A stretch of DNA of 64,000 bases, from positions 620,001-684,000 of the forward strand of contig CAVXTW010000002.1 of the NCBI GenBank assembly GCA_963764695.1. The letters run 5' to 3'. Shown here piece after piece: positions 30,790-40,412 of this stretch (positions are counted from its first letter, which is position 1; each line of letters starts with the position of its first letter). The translations under genes and the position numbers were made by a program. The notes under the pieces were generated by a model. It did no database searches and had not been told where the DNA came from. It saw nothing but the letters and a program-made list of their open reading frames with translations. This DNA is from DATFRY01 sp963764695. GTDB taxonomy: Bacteria; Myxococcota_A; Polyangia; Haliangiales; Haliangiaceae.

Positions 30790-32871
30790 ATGCCCCGCGT
30801 CTTCTTCCCGCGTCTCCTCTTCGCGGTCGCGGTGTCGGCCGCCTGCGGCAGTGACGAGCCGGCGCCCCGGCCGCCGGCCAAGGCGGTGCCCAGGCCGGTC
30901 GCCGTGCCCGAGAAGCCTGCCGTTCGCTTCGGCGGGCGGGCGGCCGAGGGAGTGCCGCATGGGGCGGTGATACGCAGTATCGAGCTGGCGCCGGATGGAT
31001 CGGCCGGGCTGACGCGCGATGCGATCGGCAGTGTGCGGCTGTGGACCGCGCTCGATGGATCGGCGGAGCCGCGGCTGGTGCCGGTGCGAGGGGCGCTGCA
31101 GATGTCGCTGGCGCGGCGGCGCGACCGCGGCTTGCTGGTGGCGCTGATCGATTCGGCGGGCGAGCTGCGACTGCTGCGCGCCGAGCAGGCCGGGAGCATC
31201 GCGCTGGTCGAGGGGCCGGCGGAGGCGGCGCGGCCGGCCATCGGCGTACGGGTCCTGGCCGGCGGCGACCGCGTGGTCGTGCTGCGCGACGACCACAGCC
31301 TGGACCTGATCGACGAGTCCGGCGCGCGGCTGGCGCGGTTCGAGCAGCGCGGCTTTCGTCCGGTCGCCATGGCGGCGGCCGGCCGCGGCCTGGTCGCGCT
31401 CTCGCTGCAGCGAGAGGCCGCGGGCCACCGGGCCGTCATTCACCGCGTCAACATCGCCGAGCGGTCGATCAGCCTGCGGCCGTCGACCGTCGAGGTGGCC
31501 GGGCCGGCCGGTGTATCGCCGTCGAGCTGGTCGGTCGATCCGTCGGGCGGGATGGTCGCCATGCGCGCGATGAAGCCGACCAGCGCCTTCTCGTACGTGG
31601 TCCTCGCCGATCTCGAGCGCGGCACCACCGAGGAGGTGGAGCTGCCGATCCCGCGCGGCGAGGAGATCGCCATCGGCTTCGTCAACGGTCGCAACCTGAT
31701 CGTGTCGGGGCGCCCCAACGTCGGCTCGTGGCGCATCGACGTGACCCGGGATTACGCCGTCTACCCGGCCGTCACGCCGGACGACCGCGACGCCGATCTG
31801 GTCAGCGCGACCGTGCCGGGCACGCGCGCGATCGCGGTCGGCGCGTGGCTGTGGGTGGAGGCCGCCGGACACGACCGCGTCTATCTCGGCTACCGCCCCT
31901 TCCTGGCCGAGGACGCCGCCATCTCGCCCGACAACCGCTGGGTGGCCTGGGTGTCGGCCGGCGAGATCCACATGGTGGGCCTGCGCGGACAGGCGGCGCC
32001 GCGCCAGCAGCTTCCCGCCCCGGACCCGATGGTGCAGTACCGGCGCGTCTTCTTCCTCGACGATCGGCGGCTGCTGCTGCTCGACACCGCCGGCCAGATC
32101 GAGATGGTGGACTGGGTGGCCGGCACGAAGCTCCGCTCCGTCAACGTGGGCGGCGTCGCCTCCGACGTGCAGCTCGACGCGCGCCGCGGCCTGATGTCGG
32201 TGCTGCGGCCGGGCGGGCAGGTGTGGGTCCATCGCGTGTCGGCGGCCAGCGGCTTCGGCGGCCCGCTGCTCGTCGGCGACGGCGCGACCCGCATGGGCTT
32301 CGACGACCGCGACGGGCACGTGCTGTGGACCATCGACGCGAACAGCAAGCTGCGCACCTACTCGCTGGCCGACCTGGAGCGCGGCATGAGCCGGGCCGAG
32401 GCGGGGGAGCGCGGGGACGCGCTGCCGTTCAACCCGAGGGAGATCGATCGCCAGGGCCGCTTCTTCGTCCAGACGCCGGAGCTGAAGCGCCTGAACGGAT
32501 CGCAGACCGACGCCGTCGATCGCACCTTCCCCATGGCCGGCTCGGTCGCGCGCATCCTGCCCTCGCCCGACGGCAATCGGGTGGCCTTCGTGCGCAGCGA
32601 CGGGCTGATCAGCCTGTTCGACGGGGCGCGCGAGCAGCCGAGCTGGAGCCGCGCCTTCGTCGACGCGGCGCAGAGCGCCACCTGGTCGCAGGACGGATCG
32701 CTCCTGGCAGTGGCCACGCACAGCGGCTCGGCCGTGCTCGACGGGGCGAGCGGCAACTTCGTCCACCTCACCTGTGGCCCGATGTTCGAGGTCAGGCGCA
32801 CGCCGCCTGTCAACCTGGTCCCGCCGGCGCCCAAGATCAGCCTGTGCGAGGCCGGCGCCGCGTCGCGCTGA
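30790..32871 (+). CDS. WD40/propeller lipoprotein
   Basis: A 693-residue exported protein: signal peptide with lipobox AVSAAC (Cys about residue 18) and a Pro/Ala-rich tether. The remainder shows repeated blade-like segments (IRSIELAPDGSAGLTRD, ILPSPDGNRVAFVRSDG, TWSQDGSLLAVATHSGS), the WD40 or TolB-like pattern. No catalytic residues. Such proteins serve as binding platforms in the periplasm or outer membrane. It stands alone; a strong hairpin follows the stop. ATG 30790 sits just after the simple-sequence block, whose RNA form could affect its expression. Confidence 0.75.
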   Translation: MPRVFFPRLLFAVAVSAACGSDEPAPRPPAKAVPRPVAVPEKPAVRFGGRAAEGVPHGAVIRSIELAPDGSAGLTRDAIGSVRLWTALDGSAEPRLVPVRGALQMSLARRRDRGLLVALIDSAGELRLLRAEQAGSIALVEGPAEAARPAIGVRVLAGGDRVVVLRDDHSLDLIDESGARLARFEQRGFRPVAMAAAGRGLVALSLQREAAGHRAVIHRVNIAERSISLRPSTVEVAGPAGVSPSSWSVDPSGGMVAMRAMKPTSAFSYVVLADLERGTTEEVELPIPRGEEIAIGFVNGRNLIVSGRPNVGSWRIDVTRDYAVYPAVTPDDRDADLVSATVPGTRAIAVGAWLWVEAAGHDRVYLGYRPFLAEDAAISPDNRWVAWVSAGEIHMVGLRGQAAPRQQLPAPDPMVQYRRVFFLDDRRLLLLDTAGQIEMVDWVAGTKLRSVNVGGVASDVQLDARRGLMSVLRPGGQVWVHRVSAASGFGGPLLVGDGATRMGFDDRDGHVLWTIDANSKLRTYSLADLERGMSRAEAGERGDALPFNPREIDRQGRFFVQTPELKRLNGSQTDAVDRTFPMAGSVARILPSPDGNRVAFVRSDGLISLFDGAREQPSWSRAFVDAAQSATWSQDGSLLAVATHSGSAVLDGASGNFVHLTCGPMFEVRRTPPVNLVPPAPKISLCEAGAASR

Positions 32872-32887
32872 CCGGACGCCGGCGACG

Positions 32888-32937
32888 AAAAAACGAGCGC
32901 GCCCACCCGATTCCCCCCTCTTCGGGTGGCGCGCTCG
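32888..32937 (-). terminator. Hairpin with T-run in minus orientation
   Basis: Stem arms at 32894-32909 and 32923-32937 (CGAGCGCG and CGCGCTCG ends, one bulge). AAAAAA at 32888-32893 makes this a T-run terminator when read leftwards. Read rightwards it lacks a T-run, although it lies 16 bases after the lipoprotein stop. Confidence 0.5.
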
Positions 32938-33051
32938 CCGCAGGACGTCCATTCCGGGGGAGGCGCGGAGGTCTGCGTCGAGCGCCACGGTAACCCCGGT
33001 GGCCGGGATGAGCAAAATGGCTTGTGTTCATTGGTATCATGCACGGCCGTC

Positions 33052-33966
33052 ATGCAGCTGGGGAAGCTCAACCTCAACGACCTGGTCGCGCTCGACGCCC
33101 TGCTCGACGAGCGCCACGTCACCCGCGCGGCCCAGCGGACCGGCGTCAGCCAGTCGGCCATGAGCCACACGCTGCGCCGGCTGCGCACCGCGCTGGGCGA
33201 TCCGCTGCTGGTGCGCGGCGGCTCCGACCTGGTGCTCACGCCGCGCGCCCGCGGCCTGTACGCCAGCGTGCGGCGCAGCCTGGCCGAGCTGGAGCGCGCG
33301 CTGTTCCAGGACCCCGGCTTCGAGCCGGCCACCAGCGACCGCCAGTTCGCCATCGCCTGTCTCGACATCGTCGTCGTCCAGCTGCTGGCGCCGCTCATGT
33401 CGCGCCTCGAGCGCGAGGCGCCGCGCGTGCGCATCGTCGTGCGCCCGGTCGACGCCGATGGGCTGGTCGAGCAGCTCGAGTCGGACCGCATCGATGTCGC
33501 CGTTGTCGGGCCGGAGGGATCGCCCGGCATGCGCCGCCGGGCCCTGTTCGACGACCGCCTCGCCTGCGCCCTGCGCCGCGGCCACCCGGCCACCGCGCGG
33601 CCGTGGAACGCGCGCGCCTACCGCGGGCTGCGCCACGTCTTCATCGTCCCGCCCGGCCTCGAGCGCGAGATCGACCACTTCCTGTCGGTGCACCACATCG
33701 AGGTGCGCGAGGTGCTGCGGCTGCCGACCTTCGTCGCCGCGACGATGGTCATCGCCGACTCCGATCTGGTGCTGACCACCTCACGCGGGCTCATCGTCCA
33801 CGCCGCCAGCCGGCTGCCGCTCGAGGTGCTCGATCTGCCGATGAAGACCGTGCCGCTGCCGGTGTCGATGGTGTGGCATCCCAAGGACGATCACGACCCG
33901 GCGCGGCGCTGGCTCCGCGACCAGATCGCCGCGATCCTCAGACCGCGCGAGTCGCGCCGCCGCTGA
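33052..33966 (+). CDS. LysR-family transcriptional regulator
   Basis: A 304-residue regulator. The N-terminal winged helix is typical: LDALLDERHVTRAAQRTGVSQ then SAMSHTLRRLRTALGD and LVLTPRARGL. The C-terminal effector domain has two alpha/beta lobes (IACLDIVVVQLLAPLM; VRPVDADGLVEQLESDRIDVAVVG). The lead-in NLNDLVALDALLDE groups it with NodD/LeuO-like members. The start ATG 33052 gives a standard N-terminus; the longer frame to 32926 has none. No divergent partner gene; the target is unknown. It converges with a small lipoprotein across one base. Confidence 0.9.
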   Translation: MQLGKLNLNDLVALDALLDERHVTRAAQRTGVSQSAMSHTLRRLRTALGDPLLVRGGSDLVLTPRARGLYASVRRSLAELERALFQDPGFEPATSDRQFAIACLDIVVVQLLAPLMSRLEREAPRVRIVVRPVDADGLVEQLESDRIDVAVVGPEGSPGMRRRALFDDRLACALRRGHPATARPWNARAYRGLRHVFIVPPGLEREIDHFLSVHHIEVREVLRLPTFVAATMVIADSDLVLTTSRGLIVHAASRLPLEVLDLPMKTVPLPVSMVWHPKDDHDPARRWLRDQIAAILRPRESRRR

Positions 33967-33967
33967 C

Positions 33968-34384
33968 TCAGCCGGGCGGCCGGCAGCGCAGGCTCGCGAT
34001 CGCGTCGCGGCACCAGTCCATGTCGGGCCGCCCGTCCTCGGACTGCGCCGCGCAGCGCACCTCGAACACCGCGCCGCATCGCCGCAGCGCGCCGCGCAGC
34101 TCGTACTCGGCACCGCCGCTGCCGCCCTCCGACTCGCTCCAGCGCATGTCCGACGGCGCCGCGTCCGCGGCCAGCTCGACCACCTCGATCTCGCGCGGGC
34201 TGCGCGTCCCCGGATCCAGCGTGAACGCGGAGGCCCCGTCCCGATGCGACGCCTCGGCGGCCGCGGGCAGATCGATGGCCAGCCGGCCGGCCGCGACGAA
34301 CACGCGCGCGGGAGCGGCGGCGCCCTCATCGCGAACACAACCGAGCAGCGCGCAGGCGACCAGGGCGATCCGGATCATGCCCAT
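33968..34384 (-). CDS. Small lipoprotein, unknown
   Basis: A 138-residue protein; the signal peptide IRIALVACALLGC ends in a clear lipobox (Cys about residue 15). The mature part has four further cysteines in its C-terminal third (LRRCGAVFEVRCA, MDWC, SLRC) that probably form two disulfides, and a strand-rich centre (PREIEVVELAADA). No family recognised with confidence. ATG 34384 gives the best signal peptide; ATG 34405 is in frame upstream. Confidence 0.6.
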   Translation of the reverse strand: MGMIRIALVACALLGCVRDEGAAAPARVFVAAGRLAIDLPAAAEASHRDGASAFTLDPGTRSPREIEVVELAADAAPSDMRWSESEGGSGGAEYELRGALRRCGAVFEVRCAAQSEDGRPDMDWCRDAIASLRCRPPG

Positions 34385-34448
34385 CAGACGCGCGGCCCGG
34401 CGCACGCGGTCTGTCCAGATTTCGAATCGCGTGGCCCCGGGGCCGCAC

Positions 34449-34988
34449 TCATCGCGCCAGGCGCAGCCCGAGGCCGCCGGCCAGCACGACCTCGCTGTCG
34501 ATGCCGTCGAGCAAGAGATGGGCCGAGCTGTCCAGCGCCAGCGCGACCGGGCCGAAGAGCCACAGCTGGAGCTCGACGCCGCCGCCGACCGCGGGGCGCG
34601 TGTCCGGCATCACCGCGCCGGCGTCGCCGTGCAGCGCCAGCGACAGGCGGGGCCGGGCCGCGGCCGTCTCGTAGGTGAGACCGGCCACGAGCAGGCCAGC
34701 GTCGAACGGCTCATCCTCGCCGGTGCTGCGCGCCTCGACGCGCAGGCCGAACCGGCCGGCCCACGCGCCCGGGTAGAACGCGCCCACCGCGGACAGGCCT
34801 GTGCGAGCCGGCCCGGAGATCGCGACTGTACCGCCCACGCCGAGCCCGCCTGCCCACGGGCGCGCCTCTTCCGCGGCAGCCGGCGTGCACCAGGCACACA
34901 GGCCCGCGCCGCACGCGCTCGCGGCCAGGGCAACCAGCAGTGCCCGTTCGATCGTCCGCGCGCGCACGGTTGCGACTTTAGCCCACAC
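34449..34988 (-). CDS. Small exported beta-barrel-like protein
   Basis: A 179-residue protein with a long N-terminal signal region ending CTPAAAEE. The mature part alternates hydrophobic and polar residues in strands rich in Gly (GGLGVGGTVAISGP, FGLRVEARS, GLLVAGLTYE, LSLALHGDAG, VELQLWLFGPVALALD), ending GGLGLRLAR, the typical C-terminal strand of a small outer-membrane barrel. Function unknown. It lies upstream of the small lipoprotein on the same strand, 64 bases apart, and is divergent from the ClpX-like gene. Confidence 0.6.
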   Translation of the reverse strand: MWAKVATVRARTIERALLVALAASACGAGLCAWCTPAAAEEARPWAGGLGVGGTVAISGPARTGLSAVGAFYPGAWAGRFGLRVEARSTGEDEPFDAGLLVAGLTYETAAARPRLSLALHGDAGAVMPDTRPAVGGGVELQLWLFGPVALALDSSAHLLLDGIDSEVVLAGGLGLRLAR

Positions 34989-35080
34989 GGCTGCGCCGGA
35001 GGCACCGGGTGGCCGCGACGCGGCGCTGCGCGCGGATGTGGTGCGAGTCTCGATTCACCGTGCTACCGTAGGTTTCGCCG

Positions 35081-36230
<1,150 letters not shown>

Positions 36231-36261
36231 CGGGCGCGCCGGCCGGCGTTACACACCCGGC

Positions 36262-37524
36262 ATGGACAAGATCGTCATCGAGGGCGGCGCGCGCCTGCGC
36301 GGCGAGGTCAAGGTGAGCGGCGCCAAGAACGCGGCCCTGCCGCTCCTGGCGTCGGCGCTCCTGCCGAGCGGCGCGTCGCGGTTCAAGAACGTCCCGCAGC
36401 TGAACGACATCGCCACGATGTTGAAGCTCCTGGCCCGGCTGGGCTGCGAGGTCGAGGACGGCGGCCGCACGGTCTCGGTCGCCTCGCCCGCCACCGGCAA
36501 GCGGCGCGACTTCGAGGCGCCCTACGAGCTGGTCAAGACAATGCGCGCCAGCGTGCTGGTGCTCGGCCCGCTGGTCGCGCGCTACGGCAAGGCGCGCGTG
36601 TCGCTGCCGGGCGGCTGCGCGATCGGCGCGCGCCCGATCGATCAGCACCTCAAGGGGCTGCAGGCGATGGGCGCCCACGTGACGCTGTCGCACGGCTACG
36701 TCGAGTGCGAGGCGAAGCGGCTGCGCGGCGCGCGCATCGTGCTCGACATCCCGACCGTGACCGGCTGCGAAAACCTGATGATGGCGGCGGCCCTGGCCCG
36801 CGGCGTCACGGTCATCGAGAACGCGGCGCGCGAGCCGGAGGTCGAGGAGCTGGCCCAGGTGCTGATCAAGATGGGCGCGCGCATCGAGGGCGCCGGCACG
36901 CAGGTCATCACGATCGAAGGCGTGGACGAGCTGCACCCGATCGAGCACGCCATCATGCCCGATCGCATCGAGGCCGGCACCTTCATGGTGGCGGCGGCGA
37001 TCACGCGCGGCGACGTGCTGCTTCGCAACGCGCGCCCGGACCACATGGACGCGATCATCGCCAAGCTGCGCGAGGCCGGCGTCCAGGTGGCGGCCGAGGG
37101 AGACGGGCTGCGCGTCCGCCACACAGGAGACCTGAAAGAGCTCGACATCACCACGCAGCCCTATCCCGGCTTTCCGACCGACATGCAGGCGCAGCTGATG
37201 GTGCAGTGCGCGCTGGCCCGCGGGCAGAGCGTCATCAAGGAGGCGATCTTCGAGAACCGCTACATGCACGTCCCGGAGCTGTCGCGCATGGGCGCCGACA
37301 TCCACGTGGACGGCCGGGTCGCGGTCATCCGCGGTGTGCCGCGCCTGAGCGGCGCCACCGTCATGGCCACCGACCTGCGCGCCTCGGCCTCCCTGGTGCT
37401 GGCCGGGCTCGTCGCCCGCGGCACGACCGAGGTGCTGCGCGTCTACCACCTCGACCGCGGCTACGAGCGGATCGAGAAGAAGCTGCGCGCGCTGGGCGCC
37501 AACATCCGGCGAGCCCGGGCGTGA
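36262..37524 (+). CDS. murA: UDP-GlcNAc 1-carboxyvinyltransferase
   Basis: A 420-residue enzyme for the first committed step of peptidoglycan synthesis (transfer of enolpyruvate to UDP-GlcNAc), the fosfomycin target. Visible: VSGAKNAALPLLASALL with the catalytic Lys-Asn, MRASVLVLGPLVAR, and SLPGGCAIGARPIDQHLKGL carrying the catalytic Cys (the fosfomycin-sensitive form), then GFPTDMQAQLMV and DLRASASLVLAGL. Length is typical. Followed 14 bases later by hisG, so probably co-transcribed. Confidence 0.97.
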   Translation: MDKIVIEGGARLRGEVKVSGAKNAALPLLASALLPSGASRFKNVPQLNDIATMLKLLARLGCEVEDGGRTVSVASPATGKRRDFEAPYELVKTMRASVLVLGPLVARYGKARVSLPGGCAIGARPIDQHLKGLQAMGAHVTLSHGYVECEAKRLRGARIVLDIPTVTGCENLMMAAALARGVTVIENAAREPEVEELAQVLIKMGARIEGAGTQVITIEGVDELHPIEHAIMPDRIEAGTFMVAAAITRGDVLLRNARPDHMDAIIAKLREAGVQVAAEGDGLRVRHTGDLKELDITTQPYPGFPTDMQAQLMVQCALARGQSVIKEAIFENRYMHVPELSRMGADIHVDGRVAVIRGVPRLSGATVMATDLRASASLVLAGLVARGTTEVLRVYHLDRGYERIEKKLRALGANIRRARA

Positions 37525-37538
37525 CCGGAGGCTGACAG

Positions 37539-38222
37539 ATGGGCGGTCTGCCGCGCCTGCCGCCCCTGCCGTCGACCTCGGACCGCCCGATCGTGCTGGC
37601 GCTGCCCAAGGGGCGGGTGCTCGACCAGGCCATCGACCTGTTCGGCAGGGCCGGCTTCCGCCTGTCCGCCGTCCAGGAGGAGACCCGGCGCCTTGTGCAC
37701 GACTGCGGGCCCTTCCGGGTGCTGGTGCTGCGCGCGGGTGACGTGCCCACATACGTCGAGTACGGGGCGGCCGACATCGGCGTGGCCGGCCGCGACGTCC
37801 TCGAGGAGGAGGAGCGCGACCTGTACGAGCCGCTCGACCTCGGGATCGGCGCCTGCCGCATGGTCCTGGCCGAGCCGGCCGACCGCCCGGTCGACCTCTC
37901 ATCGCACATGCACCTGCGTGTAGCCACCAAGTACCCCACCGTGACCCGGCGCTACCTGGAGGAGCGCGGTGTGGCGGCCGAGATCATCCGCCTGTCCGGT
38001 TCGGTCGAGCTCGGACCGCTGACCGGACTGGCGGACCGCATCGTGGACCTGGTCGAGACCGGGGAGACGATGCGCCAGAACGGCCTTGTCGAGGTGGAGA
38101 CGATCCTCCAGGTGACCAGCCGGCTCGTGGTGAATCCGGCCAGCCTGAAGCTGCGTGGCCCGCTGGTCGCCGCGCTGATCGACCGGCTCGCGGCGGCCGT
38201 CGAGGCGCGCCGGGAGTTGTAG
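37539..38222 (+). CDS. hisG: ATP phosphoribosyltransferase, short form
   Basis: A 227-residue HisG, catalysing the first step of histidine synthesis from ATP and PRPP. Marks: LALPKGRVLDQAIDLF, YVEYGAADIGVAGRDVL, LRVATKYPTVTRRYL and the PRPP loop SGSVELGPLTGLADRIVDLVETG (given in two overlapping pieces in relatives). The length is that of the short form, which lacks the regulatory domain and needs HisZ; no hisZ is visible here. It begins 14 bases after murA and is followed closely by an unknown gene. Confidence 0.95.
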   Translation: MGGLPRLPPLPSTSDRPIVLALPKGRVLDQAIDLFGRAGFRLSAVQEETRRLVHDCGPFRVLVLRAGDVPTYVEYGAADIGVAGRDVLEEEERDLYEPLDLGIGACRMVLAEPADRPVDLSSHMHLRVATKYPTVTRRYLEERGVAAEIIRLSGSVELGPLTGLADRIVDLVETGETMRQNGLVEVETILQVTSRLVVNPASLKLRGPLVAALIDRLAAAVEARREL

Positions 38223-38238
38223 TAGGCTTGTGCCCGGA

Positions 38239-38988
38239 ATGTCGTCCAATCGGCCCGGGACGGGAGAGACCCAGAGGGCTGGCGAGGGAGAGCGCAAGGT
38301 CAGCGACCTGCGTCAGCTGGTGGCGACCGATCTGCGCCGTCATCCCCGTGTCGCCTACCAGGGACTCCTTGCAGAGAGCGACGCCGGCACCCGCCTGGCC
38401 GCCGCGCTCCCCGAGATGCCACCGTTCCGCACGCCATATGTCGGTGCGCTGTCGGTCATCGACTGGGACCACCGCCTGCCGTCGCGCGGCCTGGTGCTGC
38501 GCGTCTTCGCCTACTACCGGGCCGAGTCGCTGGCCGCCGGCCAGGAGGGCTTCGACGACCGCCTCGAGGAGATCGGCCGCGTCGATCGCTTCCCCGAGTT
38601 CGACGTTCCCGACTTCGATCACCTCGTTGCCGACGAGGCCTACGAAGTGGAGCTGACCACCACCGGCGAGGTCGGCCGCTGCCGCCTCACATCAGCATGG
38701 CGCCGCGAGATCGCGCCCGCCGACTCCGCCGGCGCCGTCGAGGTCACGCGCATCTCCGAGGAGTTCAAGCGCCTCACCCCGCTCCTCTCCAACCGCCCCG
38801 CCCACCTCGGCGGCCTCGAAGCCGTCTCCTGGACGCCGCCCTGCGAATCCCAGCACCCGGTCTGGACCCTCGACGTCTGGTACCTCCTCGCCTTCGACGG
38901 CCGCATCGGCACCGGCCGCAGCTTCCTCGTGGATCCGACAGCGAAGGCCGTCGTGGCCGTCCGCGACTTCTCGGTCCGGGCTGGCTAG
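38239..38988 (+). CDS. Unknown soluble protein after hisG
   Basis: A 249-residue protein with no signal peptide or membrane segment. Notable stretches are LRRHPRVAYQGLLAESD, GALSVIDWDHRLPSRGLVLRV, and a well-formed C-terminal part (WTLDVWYLLAFDGRIGTGRSFLVD). Acidic, likely a mixed alpha/beta fold. I do not recognise the family. ATG 38239 is 16 bases past hisG; GTG 38230 is also possible. Position suggests it is read with murA and hisG, but no pathway link can be drawn. Confidence 0.65.
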   Translation: MSSNRPGTGETQRAGEGERKVSDLRQLVATDLRRHPRVAYQGLLAESDAGTRLAAALPEMPPFRTPYVGALSVIDWDHRLPSRGLVLRVFAYYRAESLAAGQEGFDDRLEEIGRVDRFPEFDVPDFDHLVADEAYEVELTTTGEVGRCRLTSAWRREIAPADSAGAVEVTRISEEFKRLTPLLSNRPAHLGGLEAVSWTPPCESQHPVWTLDVWYLLAFDGRIGTGRSFLVDPTAKAVVAVRDFSVRAG

Positions 38989-39011
38989 CCGCGTCGCCGC
39001 GTATTTGGGAT

Positions 39012-39026
39012 CGCCAAGACGCCAAG
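39012..39026 (+). repeat. Inverted repeat, left copy, by GxxExxY remnant
   Basis: CGCCAAGACGCCAAG, exactly inverted at 39449-39463. It is followed by a further GCGCCAAG unit and a TTTTTT run. Confidence 0.7.
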
Positions 39027-39050
39027 GCGCCAAGCGTTTTTTCACGTCGA

Positions 39051-39481
39051 CTAGCGACGATGCGCTTGATGCCCGAGGGACAGGAACGGCACGTTGAAGT
39101 TGATGAGAAGTCCCAGCTGGCATCCGGTCGCGCTTAGGTAGGAGAGCAGCTGGGCCGGTGGACCGGGGCCAGCCGATCGATCGCCTTGAGCTCGACCACC
39201 AGCCGCTCGGCGACGAGCGAGATCGACCTTGCTCTCGCCGATCCGGTCGACCCTTGTACTCATCGAGTACCGCGACCTGCCGCTCGAACGAGGTGCCGCG
39301 CAGGAAGAGCTCGGCGCACAACGCCTCCTCGTAGGCCGATTCGAGAAAGCCAGGCCCTAAGCGCGCGGTGGACCTCGATCGCCGCGCCGATGACCGCGCA
39401 GGCGAGGCCATCGAGCCCTTCGTCCGGTTCAAAAACAAGCTTGGCGAACTTGGCGTCTTGGCGTTTCAACCACGCGGCCAT
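39051..39481 (-). pseudogene. GxxExxY-family gene, multiply frameshifted
   Basis: Pieces of one small protein appear in successive frames on the minus strand: CAVIGAAIEVHRAL (from ATG 39481), then LGPGFLESAYEEALCAELFLRG with the GxxExxY motif and ERQVAVLDEYKG, then RVDRIGESKVDL, then LLSYLSATGCQLGLLINFNVP to a stop at 39051. At least three shifts are required, more than sequence error readily explains. GxxExxY proteins (about 125-140 residues) have an unassigned nuclease-like fold and are multicopy in many phyla. The opening residues RQDAKFAKL are encoded by the inverted repeat itself. Confidence 0.75.
39449..39463 (-). repeat. Inverted repeat, right copy, by GxxExxY remnant
   Basis: CTTGGCGTCTTGGCG, the exact complement of 39012-39026, inside the start of the GxxExxY remnant. 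A further unit (AACTTGGCG type) lies just to the left. Confidence 0.7.
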
Positions 39482-39507
39482 ATCGGCCCCGAGGCCGGCT
39501 GTTGCGC

Positions 39508-40164
39508 TCAGGCCGCGACGCCGGCGAGGTCGGCGATCGGGGACTCGCCGCGCAGCGTCTGGAGGCAGCGGCGGAGGTGGGCTCGGATCTTGTGCTTCTT
39601 CGTGTAGACGGTCTTGAGGCTGATCGACATGTGCTCGGCGACGACTTCGGGGTCGAGGCCCTGGCCGAAGTAGAGGCTGACGAAGGTGCGATCCTTGTCG
39701 GAGAAGTCGGCCAGCAGACCGTTGAGGTGATCCCAGCGCTCCTTCTCGATGAGCAGGTCGAGCGGCGAGCGCTCCTCTTCCTCCTGCGGGTCGGGGGCGC
39801 CGTCGAGGCGATCGAGGATGGGACGGCGGCCGGCGCTGCGCAGGAAGTCGTAGGCCGAGTTGACGCTGATCATCCCGATCCACGAGCCGAGCTTGGTGCC
39901 GCGGGTCGGGTTGTACAGGCGCAGCTTGCGCATGTCGTCGCGCAGGAGGTTGAGCAGCACGTCGCCGTAGATCTCGTCGAGGTCGGCGCTGCCAAGCGTG
40001 GGGGCGTAGCGCGCCGTCACCTTGGTGATGCACCGGTAGATGAGAGACCGGTAGCGTCGGATCAGCTCTGCCCAGGCGCGGTCGTTGCGGCCCAGGACGC
40101 GGCGGAGTAGCTGCCTCTCGCTCCAGTCGGAGGGCTGGGTCGGGGGGCGGGCGATTTGCGGCAT
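39508..40164 (-). CDS. Sigma-70 family (ECF-like) sigma factor
   Basis: A 218-residue sigma factor. Region 2: AWAELIRRYRSLIYRCITKV, then DLDEIYGDVLLNLLRDDMRKL and NPTRGTKLGSWIGMISVNSAYDFLR, the last resembling the -10 recognition helix. Region 4: FSDKDRTFVSLYFGQGLDPEVVAEHM (split here by a space in reading) with SISLKTVYTKKHKIRAHLRR as the -35 helix-turn-helix. No anti-sigma gene is adjacent, so the signal is unknown. ATG 40164 is used because a GAGGAG purine site precedes it; the frame remains open to 40299 without sigma-like sequence. Confidence 0.85.
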   Translation of the reverse strand: MPQIARPPTQPSDWSERQLLRRVLGRNDRAWAELIRRYRSLIYRCITKVTARYAPTLGSADLDEIYGDVLLNLLRDDMRKLRLYNPTRGTKLGSWIGMISVNSAYDFLRSAGRRPILDRLDGAPDPQEEEERSPLDLLIEKERWDHLNGLLADFSDKDRTFVSLYFGQGLDPEVVAEHMSISLKTVYTKKHKIRAHLRRCLQTLRGESPIADLAGVAA

Positions 40165-40302
40165 CGTCGTTCGTGCTCCTCGGGAAGAATCAATCCGTGG
40201 GTCGCGTAGACCGAGGAGACGGAGCAGCAAGCCCGGTGCCATCGGCAACCGAGCGTGATCATTGACGCGGTGTGCGTTCAGGTCGGCTTTCGGCACCAAG
40301 GG

Positions 40303-40319
40303 TTGGTGTCAGACACCAA
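40303..40319. repeat. Perfect 8-bp palindrome TTGGTGTC-A-GACACCAA
   Basis: A perfect inverted repeat with a single central base in the 248-base gap between the sigma-factor gene start and the end of glpK. GGTGTCnGACACC-type hairpins are often seen near REP-associated transposases, but no such gene lies here. Confidence 0.5.
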
Positions 40320-40412
40320 GTCCCCCGCAAGGTCCCCCAAGCGTGGAACCAACGGTCTGCCGGCGGGGCCCCCGCAGGGGCCTCCACGTCGCCGGGCAAT
40401 CCATCTTTCGCG

